A stretch of DNA of 64,000 bases from Molossus alvarezi (Eukaryota; Chordata; Mammalia; Chiroptera; Molossidae): positions 124,001 through 188,000 of the forward strand of contig JBAWUJ010000089.1 of assembly GCA_037176705.1 (NCBI GenBank), written 5' to 3'. The notes beneath the pieces were generated by a model. That model was not told where the DNA came from. It saw only the letters and a program-made list of their open reading frames with translations, and ran no database searches. A program made the position numbers and the translations under genes. Of the stretch, positions 47,901 through 58,485 are shown one piece after another; position 1 is the first letter of the stretch; each line of letters opens with the position of its first letter.

Positions 47901-48800
47901 AAAATCCTAGAAGAAACAGTAGGCAACAAAATTTCCGACATCATATGCAGCAGAATTTTCACTGATATATCAGCTAAGGTAATAGAAACCAAGGAGAAAA
48001 TTAACACATCAGACTACAGCAATCTCAAAATCTTCTGCACAACAAAAGATACAATCATCAAAATGGAAAGGCTACCCACTGTATGGGAGAGCATAATAGC
48101 CAATAATATATCAGATAAGGGTTAATTTCCAATATATACAAAGAGTGCTCATACATCTCAACAAAAGGAAGAAAAAGAACCCAATTAAAAAATGGGCAAA
48201 GGAACTAAATAAACACCACTCCAAACAGGACATACAAATGGCTAAGAAACATATAAAGAAATGTTCATCATCACTAACCATCAGAGAGATGCAAATTAAA
48301 ACAACAATGAGGTATCACCTCACACCTGTCAGAATTTCCGCCATCAACAAATCATCAAAGTACAAGCATTGGGAGGGTGTGGAGAATAGGGGACTTTAGT
48401 ACACTGCTGGTGGAATGCAGACTGGTGCACCCACTATAAAAAACAATATGGTGTTACCTCAAAAAATAAAAATTGAACTTCCATTTGACCCACTGATCCC
48501 ACTTCTGGGAATATACCCTAAGAATCCTGAAACACCCATCAGAAGGAATATATGTACCCCCATATTTGCAGCAGCACTATTTACAATACCTAAGATCTGG
48601 AAATAGCCCAAGTGTCCATCAGTAGATGAATGGATAAAAAAGCTGTGGTACATATACACAATGGAGTACTGTGCAGCTGTAAGAAAGAAAGATCTCTTAT
48701 CCTTTGAGACAACACTGAGCGAACTTGAATGTATTATCTTAAATGACACAAGCCAAACAAAGAAAAGTATTATATAATCTCACTTATGTGTGCAATATAA
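44973..48800 (+). pseudogene. ORF2: LINE-1 ORF2 (EN-RT), copy K, scattered stops
   Basis: ATG at 44973 (MAVNKYISITILNENGLS) to TAA at 48798-48800; 3828 bp equals the full family length. EN: the LNVNGLN Asn is shifted to LNENGLS; LQETHP near 45090 keeps the Glu; GVFN replaces GDFN near 45400, a likely loss of a catalytic Asp; the SDHN box reads SEHTG near 45655, another loss. [11 protein letters not shown] near 46383, [14 protein letters not shown] near 46775, and intact FADD at 47075-47086. C-terminal blocks 47817-48125 and 48415-48606 ([14 protein letters not shown]). Several frameshifts and stops. Near-complete length but inactive as read. Confidence 0.92.
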
Positions 48801-49030
48801 TGATGGTAACAGTCTGAGGAATGGGGTAGTCCCAAAGACGTAGAAGTCGGTTACAGACTGACAATCCCCAGAAGTGGGGGTAATGAGGGAGAGATAAACC
48901 ACAGAACTTGCATGCATGTAACCATGAACAATGGACATGGACAAAAATGCTGGAAACAGGGCAGGGAAAGAGGGAATAAGTGTGGGGGGAGGATAATCTG
49001 TAACAAAAATACATTTATTAACAATAAAAA

Positions 49031-49200
49031 TATGAATAACTACATAGATATAAATACAGATGATATAGATAAAGTAAAGATATAGATGATATAGATAGAT
49101 TAGTTATAAATATAGATAGATATAGATGAAATAGATATAGATATAAAATGGATAGATATAGATAAAAATAAACCTATAGATATAGATAGATATGGGGTGT
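49031..49200. repeat. (GATATA/ATAGAT)n microsatellite
   Basis: About 170 bp of imperfect ATAGATATAGAT repeats directly after the A-rich tail of copy K, starting near CTACATAGATATAAATACAG. Confidence 0.92.
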
Positions 49201-49224
49201 TTCAGATCACTACCAATGGGTCTA

Positions 49225-49290
49225 GAAATGGGGAATTTATAACATCTGTAACAAAAATAAATTAATTAATTAACAATATAAAATAAAATA
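49225..49290 (+). mobile_element. LINE-1 3' end remnant
   Basis: AACATCTGTAACAAAAATAAATTAATTAATTAAC is the family 3' end. Only about 65 bp remains, between the microsatellite and fragment G. Confidence 0.75.
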
Positions 49291-49311
49291 AACAGTGAAT
49301 GCGTGAATGCG

Positions 49312-50000
49312 TTCACAAGAAGATCAAGAAAAAATTATAAACTTCATGGAAACCAATGAAAGTGAACACACAACAACACAAAATCAATGGGATTCAGTGA
49401 AAGTAGTCCTCATAGGGAAGTTTATACCATGCATGTGTACCTGAGGAAACTAGATTTTCTAATTGACTATCTCACATCAGAACTTAAAAAACTAGAAAGA
49501 AAAACAAACAAGCAAACAAACAAACGGAATAAAAAACACAAAGTAGTACCAAATGGATAGCAAAGATCACAGCACAAATACTCAACATACAGACGAAAAA
49601 AATTTCAAAAGATGAACAAATTGACAAATTTCTAGAAATACACAGTATTTCAGAACTGAAAGAGGAAGAGATAGATAACTTGAACAGACCAATTACAACT
49701 AAATCAAAGAAAATTAAAAATATAATCAAGACTCTCCCAGCAAACAAAAGCCCAGGCTGGGAGGGCTTCATGGGGAAGTTTTACTGAACATTCAAAGAAC
49801 TAACACCCATTCTTCTCAAACTATTTTTAAAAATCCAAGAAGACGGAACCCTTTGAAATTCACTTACTGAGGCCAGCATAATCCTAATCCCAAACCAGAT
49901 AAAGACACTACAAACAAAAGAAAACTACAGGCCAATATCCCTGATTAACACAGATGCCAAAATTCTTAACAAGATATTAGCAAATCAAATCTAGCAATAT
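49312..50000 (+). mobile_element. LINE-1 fragment G (ORF2, EN end to RT start)
   Basis: Starts at the EGIKKIINFME-like end of EN (CACAAGAAGATCAAGAAAAA), runs through the NKSPGW motif near 49745 and stops in RT at TAACAAGATATTAGCAAATC / ATATATGAAA (49970-50005), where GC-rich DNA begins. It has no 5' or 3' L1 end. Frames are broken. Confidence 0.88.
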
Positions 50001-50005
50001 ATGAA

Positions 50006-50688
50006 ACACTCAAGTGAGGTCCTGAGGCCACTTCACCAGCTTTGGACTTCACCAGCCCGCCCTTTGTGAGTCCCCACAGGAAAGGCCCAGGGAGGGGCAG
50101 GTGGCCAGGCTGAAGGGGCTGGTGCATCTGGGTGGGGACAGGCAGGATAGAGGGGCTAGGGACGAGCAGGGTGAAGGCAGGAGGGCGGTAGGGGCTGGGG
50201 ACACAGGGAAGGGAGCTGGCAGGGCAGGGGGGAGCCTGGGAAACACAGGGTGGGGAGCGGCCATGGTGCTGGGCCACTGGGATCTTACCTGTGGGGAGAA
50301 TACGGTGTAAGAAAGGACAGTGCGGAGGTGAAGTCCCGGTTCCAGCGGCCAGAGGCATTGCTGAGCACCAAGCCCTGGCTGCTGCCTCCAGCACCCGGCC
50401 CAGGACCTGCTCGCGCTGCGGCTCGGACAGGCAATCGAGATCCTGGAGGCTCCACTTCAGCTTGAGCAGCTCCTGGTGCAGCAGGTCCTCACAGGGCAGT
50501 GCCACCGACAAGAGAACAAGGCACCGAAGACCAGGCAGAGCGGGGCACTCACCAGGCTCATGCACGAGCTGCCAGCCAGGGAGCAAAGCATCTTTCCATG
50601 CTGGAGCCAGAGGAGAACTGGCCAAGCAGCTCCCCTGCCCCCGCCTTTGGACCCAACCCACCTCCCACGCCCCCGCACCCAAAATAGA
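50006..50688 (-). pseudogene. GC-rich segment with splice-like signals (possible gene fragment)
   Basis: About 680 bp of GC-rich DNA between two AT-rich LINE-1 fragments. On the minus strand: a block ending CATGAGCCTG|GTGAGTGCC (50553), a 65 bp gap with intron-like ends (50552-50488, ending CTGTGAG), then a block starting GACCTGCTGCACCAGGAG (50487), with the frame DLLHQELLKLKWSLQD then SEPQREQVLGRVLEAAARA, ending before GTAAGATCC (donor at 50288). A Leu/Glu-rich helical protein segment is plausible. The 301-codon frame 50871-49966 spans both the L1 flanks and this block, so its ends are not real. I do not recognise the gene. It could be a piece of a duplicated multi-exon gene. Confidence 0.4.
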
Positions 50689-51671
50689 AGGTGAAATAAA
50701 AAGCTTTCCATTCAAATAAAAAACAAAAACAAATAAACAAAAAATCCAAGGGAACATATTAGAACCAATACAGCACTCCAAGAAAGGCCAATGAACTGCT
50801 GTAAGAAGCAAAAGAAATGGGGAGAGAAACATAACCATAATAAATGAAGATAGCAATAAAAATAAGTACACATCTTTAATGTAAATTGATTAAACACTCA
50901 GATCCAAAGACACAGAGACACTGAATGGATAAGAAAGCATGACTCATATATATGTTGTTTACAACAGATCCAAATCACAGAAAAAGACTCACATAGTTTG
51001 AAAGTGAAAGGATGGAATATTCCAAGAGAGCAGAAAAATAAAACAAACAAACAAAAAACCTTGGGTAGCAATACTTATATTTGATAAAATATACTTCAAA
51101 ATATATTAACTGGAGACAAAGAAGGCCACTAAATAACATTGAAAAGCTCTATCCAACAGGAACAGGAGAACATAACCTTAGTAAACATATAAGCACCCAA
51201 TAAAGGAGAACAAATACTTTGTAAAACTTCTGGAGGACTTCAAAGAAGAAATAAAAAGCAACACAATTATAGCAGGAGACTTCAACACCCCACTGAAATC
51301 ACTGAATTGATCATCCAAATGAAAATTTAACAATGAATCAGAGACTTTAAATTATGTACTAGATCAAATGGACTTAATAAATATCTACATAGAATTATAC
51401 CACAAAACTGCTTAATTCACATTCTTCTCAAGTGCACAGGGGACATCCTCAAAGACAGACCACACGTTAGGACACAAAGTAAGTCTCTACAAGTTCAAGA
51501 AGATTGAAAAAAAAAAACAAAAAACAGAGCATCTTCTCAGATCACAATGGCATAAAATAGCAGTTAATTACAATGAAAACACTCCAACACAAGCAGGCTA
51601 AATACTATGTTCTTAAACAATGAATGGGTTACCAAGGAGATCAAGGAAAATATTTAAAACTTCCTGGAAAC

Positions 51672-51923
51672 CTCCCTGACTGGTTTGACTCAATGGTTAG
51701 AATGTTGACCTGTGGACCTAAGAGTCCTGGGTTTGGTTCCCGCTGAGGGCACATGATTCTGTTGTATTTAGTCTCCAACCTTGTCTGGGGTCATGTGCGT
51801 GGCAACCAGTCAATATATCTCTCACATCGATATTTTTCTCTCTCTCTCTATTACTCTCTTTCTCCTACTCTATCTGAAGATAAATGCAAAACTGTCCTCA
51901 GGTAACGATATAAAAAGAAAAAG
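51672..51923 (+). mobile_element. VES SINE in LINE-1 copy H
   Basis: Head CTGACTGGTTTGACTCAATGG, B-box (GGTTTGGTTCC), ATATCTCTCACATCGATATT body, CT run, AAACTGTCCTCAGGTAACG tail. Target duplication AAAACTTCCTGGAAAC (51656-51671) / AAAATCTTCCTGGAGAAC (51924-51941) lies inside L1 ORF2, proving it inserted after H. Confidence 0.95.
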
Positions 51924-53620
51924 AAAATCTTCCTGGAGAACAATGAAAATAAAAACACAACAACACAAAATCTGTGGGATGCAGCAAAAGCAGTCCTGAG
52001 AGGACAGTTCATAGCACTACAGGCCTAATTCCAAAAACAGAAAACTTTCTAATTGACTATCTAACCCTACAACTTAAGAACTAGAATGTAAAGAAAAAGA
52101 AAAATTCAGAGAAAGTAGAAGAAAATAAGTAGAAAAAGTCAGACTGAAAATAAATGACATAGAAACTAAAAAACAATTGAAAGATCAATGAAACAAAGAG
52201 CTGGTTCCTTAAAAAAAAAATAAACAAGATTGATGGATCCTTTCCCAGACTCACCAGGAAACAAAGAGAAAGGAGCCAAATAAACAAAATCAGATAAAAA
52301 AGAGGAGAAGTAACAACCGACACCACAGAAAAACAAGATTGTTTTAAAATGCTATGAACAACTATATGCCAACAAACTGGTCATTATAGGACAAACTGAC
52401 AAATTTGTAAAATCATACAGTCTCCCAAAACTGAACCGGGAAGAGACAGAAAACTTCAACAGACTAACAACAACTAAGGAACTTAAAGATGTAATCAAGA
52501 CACTCCCAGCAAACAAAAGCCTGGGCTTGGATGGCTTTATAGGGAAGTTTTATTGAACGTTCAAAGAATAATTAACACCCATTTTTCACAAACTACTCCC
52601 AAAATTTTTTAAAGACGGGACACTTCCAAAGTTGATTTTGGAAACCAGCATAATTCTAATTAAAAAACCATAATGGCACTACAAGGAAATAAATGTACAG
52701 GCTACTATACCTGATTAACATAGATGCCAAAACCCTTCACAAAATATTAGGAAATTGAATTCAGCAATAACATAAAAGAAGTTATAAACCTTGTCCAAGT
52801 CAGATACATCCCAGGGATGCATGGCTGGTACAATATTTGCAAATCAATGAATGTGGTACATCAAATAAACAAAATGAAAGATAAAAGTCATATGATCATA
52901 TCAATAAATACTAAAAGTCCTTTGACAGAATTTAGCACTCATTTCTGATAAAAACACTTAGCTATGTAGGAATAGAAAGATCATTCTCAACATATATAAA
53001 AAACCTACAGACAATATTATACTCAATGAGCTAATACTAAAAGCATTATCCTTAATAATAGGGTCAAGACAGGAATGGCCACTTTGCAACTTTTATTTAC
53101 CATAGTGCTGGAAGTCTGAGTCAAAGCAATTAAACAAGAAGAAAAAATAAAAGAGATCTGAATTAGAAAAAAGGAAGTAAAATTGGTTTACAGTACCAGG
53201 TATCAGGTTATACTACAAAGTCATTGTAATCAAAATAGCCTGCTACTGGCACAAGAACAGGCATGTAGATCAATGAAACAGAACAGAGAACCCAGAAATG
53301 GGCCCAAGACAGTATACTCAATTAGTATTTGACAAAGGTCGCTAGAGTACACAATGGGGTAAAGACAGCCTATTTAATCAATGGTGTTTGGAAAATTGGA
53401 AAGCTACATGCAAAAAAAAAAAAAGTATATATATAACTAGACCAACAACTTGCACCATACACAAAACTACAGTCAAAATGGATAAAAGATTTAAATGTTA
53501 CTTGTGAATCCATAAAACTCCTAGAAGAAAATGCAGGCAGCAAAATCTCAAACATCACAGGCAGAAGAAATTTTACCAATACATCGCCTCGGGCAAGAGA
53601 AACAAAATGAATAAATAAAT

Positions 53621-53652
<32 letters not shown>
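53621..53652. repeat. (AC)n microsatellite
   Basis: About 16 AC units in ORF2 of copy H, after AATAAATAAATAA. It sits in the LINE-1 sequence where other copies have AAATGAACACATG. Confidence 0.97.
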
Positions 53653-53654
<2 letters not shown>

Positions 53655-54130
53655 GACTACATCAAACTAAAAACTTTCTGGACAGCAAAAGAAACAAACA
53701 TAAAAATGAAAAGACAACCCACTCTATGGGAGTGCATAACTGCCAATGATACTTCAGATAAGGGACTAATTTCCAAAATACATAGAGTGCTCATACAACT
53801 CAACAAAAGGAAGACAATTCAAATAAAAAGGGACAGAGGACCTATATAGACACCTCTCCAAATAGGACACACATTTTGCCAAGAGACACATAAAAAATGA
53901 TCAACGTTACTAATCAGTTGAGAGATGCAACTTCAGAAGAAAAGAAGAAATGGGGAGGTAGGAGATAAACCAAAGAACATATCCATGTATGCATACCCAA
54001 CAGACATAAACAACAATGCTTGTGAGGGGACAGGACAGATAGGTGGGTGCCTGGGGGGAAAAGAAAAAACATCTGTAACAAAAAAATGAATAAATTAATT
54101 GAAATACATAAATATATGAATAAATGAATA

Positions 54131-54391
54131 ATAAATTTGTTAAAAAAATAAAAGTGACAGATAGATAAAATGATATCAGAAAATATTGGTAACAGCTATA
54201 TAAAACTAAGTAATGAATATTTTAACCTTTACTAGACTATTCTATAGGCTTTTTGAATACGTGTGCATTTTTCCTTTTTATTTAAAATTTCTAATAAAAT
54301 TGTTTTCCACATCAAGTATTAAATTATCCTGAAATATTAGTCTGTTAACAAGAGTCAGAATAAATACTTGGTATAATTTTTATTTAAAAAA
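54131..54391. other. AT-rich DNA, nothing recognised
   Basis: About 260 bp between copies H and N. No frame or repeat seen. Confidence 0.5.
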
Positions 54392-55135
54392 TGATTATGA
54401 GGTATTTACTTACACCTGCCAGAATGGCTACCATCAACAAATCATCAAACAACAAGTGCTGTGGAGGGTGTGGAGAAAAGGGGAATCTAGTACACTACTT
54501 GTGGAAATGCAGACTGGTGCAGCCAGTATAAAAAATTCTATGGTGCTTTCTCAAAAAATTAAAATTGAACTGTGATTTTACCCAGCAATCCCACTTCTAG
54601 GTATATAATGTAAGAATCCTGAAACACCAATCACAAAGAATATATGTACCCCTATGTTCATAGCAGCACTATTTACAATAGCTAAGTTCTGGAGAAAGCC
54701 CAACTGTCCATCAGTAGATTAATGGATAAAAAGCAGTGGTATATACCCACAATAGAGTACTTACTATAAAGCTCTAAGAAAGAAAGATCTCTTATCCTTT
54801 GAAACAACATGGAAAAACCTAGAGAGTATTATCCTGAATGAATTAAGCCAATCAAAGAAAGACAAATACCACATGCTCTCACTTATTTGTGGAATGTAAT
54901 GCACAAAATAAGCAGATGAACAAAATAGACCTAGAGACATAGAAGTAAGGTTCAGACTGACAAACATCAGAGGAGAAGGACGAGGAAGAGGAAAATATAA
55001 ACTAAAGAACTTATATACATATATGCATAACCAAAGCCATAGACAACAATGCAGTGAGGAGCTGTGAGGATTGTAAGGAGGGTGTCAGTGGAGGGGAAAA
55101 TAAACATTTGTAACAAAAATAAATTAATTAATAAA
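54392..55135 (+). mobile_element. LINE-1 copy N, 5'-truncated
   Basis: Last about 0.75 kb of a LINE-1: ORF2 from TATGAGGTATTTACTTACACC to its end near 54900, 3'UTR with GGGTGTCAGTGG, and an AAATTAATTAATAAAAAAAT tail. It is followed directly by copy O. Confidence 0.92.
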
Positions 55136-56418
55136 AAAATCAATAAGAATGGTGTTGGGAAAATTGGACATCTACATTCAAAATTATAAAACTAGACCAT
55201 CAACTTACATCATAAACAAGAATAAACTCAAAGTAAATAAAAGACTTAAATGCAACCTGTTAATCAATAAAAATCCTAGAAAAAAAATGTAGGCAAAAAA
55301 ATTTTGGACATCATATACAGCAGAGTTTTCACTGATACAGCACCAAAAACAACAGAAACAAAAAATAAGAAATAAACACATGAAACTACATCAAACTCAA
55401 AAGCTTCTCCACAGCAAAAGAAACAAACACCAAAATGGAAAGGCAAGCCACTGTATGGGAGAGCATAACTGCCAATGAAATATCAAATAAGTGGTTAATT
55501 TCCAAAATGCATAGAGTACACATACAACTAAACAAAAGGAAGACAAAAAACCAATTAAAAAATGGGCAGAGGAACTAAATAGACACCTCTCCAAACAGGG
55601 CATACAAATGGCTAAGAGACATATGAAAAAATGTTCAACAGCACTAATCATCAGAGAGATGCAAATTAAAACAACTATGAGGTATCACCTCACACGTGTC
55701 AGAATGGCTGTCATCCACAAATCATCAAACAAGTGTTGGCGAGGCTGTGGAGAAAAGGGGACTCTAGTACAGTGTTGGTGGGAATGAAGACTGCTGTAGC
55801 CACTATGGAAAACAATATGGTGTTATAAAATTAGAAATTGAACTGCCATTTGATTCAGTGATCCCACTCCCAGGAATATTCCCTAAGAAGTCTTAAAAAT
55901 CAATCAAAAGCATATATGGACCCTCATGTCCATAGCAGCACTATTTACATTAGCTAAGATCTGGAAACAGCCCAAGTGTCTATCAGTAGATGAATGAATA
56001 AAAAACAGTGGTACATATACACAACAGAATACTATGGAGCTTTAAGAAAGAATGATATCTTACCTTTGAGATTACATGGAGGGACCTGGAAAGTATTATC
56101 CTAAGTGAAACAAGCCAAGCAGAGAAAAACAAATATCACACGATCTCACTTATTTATGAAATATAATGAACATAACAGTCTGAGAAATTGGGCAAACCCA
56201 GAAACGTGAAAGTGAGGTACAGACTGACAACCCTCAGAAGAGGGGGTGGTGGGGGGAAGGAAGAGATAAACAACAGAACTTATATGCATGTACGCAAAAC
56301 CGATGGACACGGACAATAAAGCCGGGTATGGGGTAAAGGAGATAGGAAGGAGGGTGTCAACGGGGAAAAAAAGAAGAAACATCTATAACAAAAATAAATT
56401 AATAAAAAAATATAGGAT
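55136..56418 (+). mobile_element. LINE-1 copy O, 5'-truncated
   Basis: Starts in ORF2 after RT (AATGGTGTTGGGAAAATTGG), with a C-terminal segment of broken frames, a stop near 56165, and 3'UTR with GGAAGGAGGGTGTCAACG and an AAATTAATAAAAAAATATAG tail. Confidence 0.92.
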
Positions 56419-56509
56419 GTATAGGATGAAAATAAATGGAAAGGGCACTAAGGTCAAACAGAGCAGATCGAAGAGTTAAGTAAGCAGGAAAGGTGAAGTA
56501 TATGTTAAA

Positions 56510-56705
56510 ACCTTCTCATACTGTATCCTGTTTTATGTTTCATAGCTTTTGGCACCATCTGATATGACTTTTGTTAACTACCTGTTTCTCCCCCAGTAGA
56601 ATGCAAGGTCCATTTGAGTGGTAATTTTTGTCTGTTTTGTTCTCTACTATATCCCCCAAATCTAGTATAGTCAGCAGTCATTTTTGTTCAATGAGGGAAT
56701 AAACC
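56510..56705 (+). repeat. L2 3' end
   Basis: TTATGTTTCATAGCTTTTGG, CCCCAGTAGAATGCAAGG, TATATCCCCCAAATCTAG and TTTGTTCAATGAGGGAATAA are in L2 3'-end order. Moderately diverged. Confidence 0.7.
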
Positions 56706-57554
56706 AGGTATCTCAAGAGTTAGGAAAACAGACTCCAAAATGGTGGCAGAGTGCATGGAAGCTACACAGACCAGTTCCCAGGACAAACTGTATTACAACA
56801 ATAATAAAGACAAATCATCAGAAAAATGCAACAGAAAAGCAGCTTGAAGGATCTCATAACCAGGGACACTGACTAAATTCTGGTAGACTTGCGGATTCAC
56901 GAGAGGGTGGCTGGGAGCCCACCATAGGCCGCGGCATTAGCTAGGAGAAGCAGGCTTAGTTGTGACCAGCGCCCTCGGGTTAAACTCCCAGGTGGCTCCA
57001 TGACTCAGAACCTGGGCGGAGGCTCAAAGTGCCACAGTCACTTACCTTGGGCTCTGGCAGAGGCAGCACAGACTGGACTGGAACTGTGTGGGGACACTTG
57101 GGATTTGGAGGGTGTTCAGAGCTTTTGCTGAGTGCAGCGATGCAGAACTGTAGTCATCTTACTCCTCCCCAGGGCCCTGGGAAGAGGTGGTGGACCCTCC
57201 CTCAGAGATTCAACACACAAGGTGGCCACTGAAATGTTAATTGAGGTCCATTAACAACCAACATCTGCCTCACCTCAGGAAATCCCCTTATGCTGAGCAC
57301 CTGAGGGAGTTTTTCATTCAACTGAGAAGTCAAGGTTCTTTAGACATATGCTACTGATATCCTCCAGGCAAAAAGCTAGAGGATTACTGTACCATTCCCT
57401 GGGTTAGTAACTTTAACCAGGAAAGTAAGACAGTGGTGTGTAAAGTGTGTTCACCCTGACTCATTGAAACCCAGGAGAGGGAAGCAAAAACAACAGAATA
57501 CCAACACCCACAAGGAGATATTGGCAGGCTCCAAAGCCCACTGTGATAACCAAA

Positions 57555-58440
57555 ATGGTCAAACAGAGAAACAAAAGCAAAATGAAAGAACAAGAGACAT
57601 CCACCAAAGAGGAGATAAATGAACTTCAGTTAAGCAAGTTACCAGAGCTAGAACTCAGAGCCATGATCTTGAGGAAGTTCAACAGCATGTGTAAGGCATG
57701 AGCACCATGAGTAAAGACATAGAAATGTTGAAAATCAACCAGTTGGAAATTAAAAACCACCAAGAAGAAATGAAAAATGACGTATGGAAATAAGAAACAA
57801 TATAGCAGAGTAGAGAAAGCTGAGGACTGGATCAGTGAATTAGAAGATAGGGTAGAAAAAAACAACCCATGAAAAAAAATAGTTAAAAAACAGGAAGACA
57901 GCTTAAGAGAAGTGTGGGACAACTGGAAATGTAATAGGAGTTCACATAATAGGAATCCCTGAAGAAGAAAATGAGCAAGGATTTGAGAATATATTTGAAA
58001 AAATAGTGACAGAAAACTTCCCTAATTTGGTGAAGGAAAAAGGCATTCAAGTTCAAGAAGCACAGAGAGCCCCAAGTAAGAAGAACCCAAACCGGCCCAC
58101 ACCAAGACACATAGTAATCAAAGAGCCGAAAATTAAAGACAAAGAGAGAATCCTAAAAGCAGCAAGAGAAAAGCAACAGGCTACCTTCAAAGGAATCCCC
58201 ATCAGGCTCTCAGCTGACTTAGCAACAGAAACATTACAGGCCAGAAGGGAATGGCCTGAGGTAACCAAGGTCATGAAAACCAAGGATCTGAATCCAAGAC
58301 TACTCTACCCAGCAAGGCTATCATTCAAAATACAAGGTTAAATAAAGAGCCTTCCAGACAAAAAAAAAAAAAAAAAAAAGCTAAGGGAATACATTAGCAC
58401 CAAACCAGCACTGCAAGAAATGTTAAAAGGACTGCTGTAA
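57555..58440 (+). pseudogene. ORF1: LINE-1 ORF1, copy P, frameshifted
   Basis: ATG at 57555 opens MVKQRNKSKMKEQETSTKEE. Coiled coil 57660-57880, RRM 57930-58030, C-terminal domain open from 58006 to 58341 (GIQVQEAQRAPSKKNPNRPT and ILKAAREKQQATF). Base losses near 57697 and in the coiled coil break the frame, and the frame stop at 58339 comes before the family stop at 58438. ORF1p is the RNA-binding partner of ORF2p in the L1 RNP. Confidence 0.87.
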
Positions 58441-58485
58441 TTAGTAGAAGAAATAGGAAGAAAAATATAACCACACTAAACAAAA

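Larger units (their letters stand above)
42815..49030 (+). mobile_element. LINE-1 copy K, full length with long 5'UTR VNTR
   Basis: Complete 6.2 kb element: 5' end (GGTGTGAATGGAAGC, near 42818), tandem-repeat-rich 5'UTR to 44046, ORF1 44047-44937, ORF2 44973-48800, 3'UTR, and an A-rich tail near 49000-49030 followed by a GATATA microsatellite. The 5'UTR is the longest in the window because of the VNTR. Confidence 0.95.
50689..54130 (+). mobile_element. LINE-1 copy H, 5'-truncated, gapped
   Basis: Starts at the end of ORF1 (AAATAGAAGGTGAAATAAAAAG) and runs through ORF2 to a 3'UTR and tail near 54060-54110. A VES SINE lies inside at 51672. RT is deleted at about 53183 (jump from the FADD-upstream region to TACCAGGTATCAGGTTATAC). 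The C-terminus is lost at about 53936 with a jump to the 3'UTR. Stops throughout. Confidence 0.9.

Noticed and set aside
49966..50871. A 301-codon minus-strand frame, the longest non-LINE-1 frame after ORF2 pieces
   Set aside because: Its ends run into antisense LINE-1 sequence and only the GC-rich middle is of interest; GC-rich DNA also opens frames on both strands.
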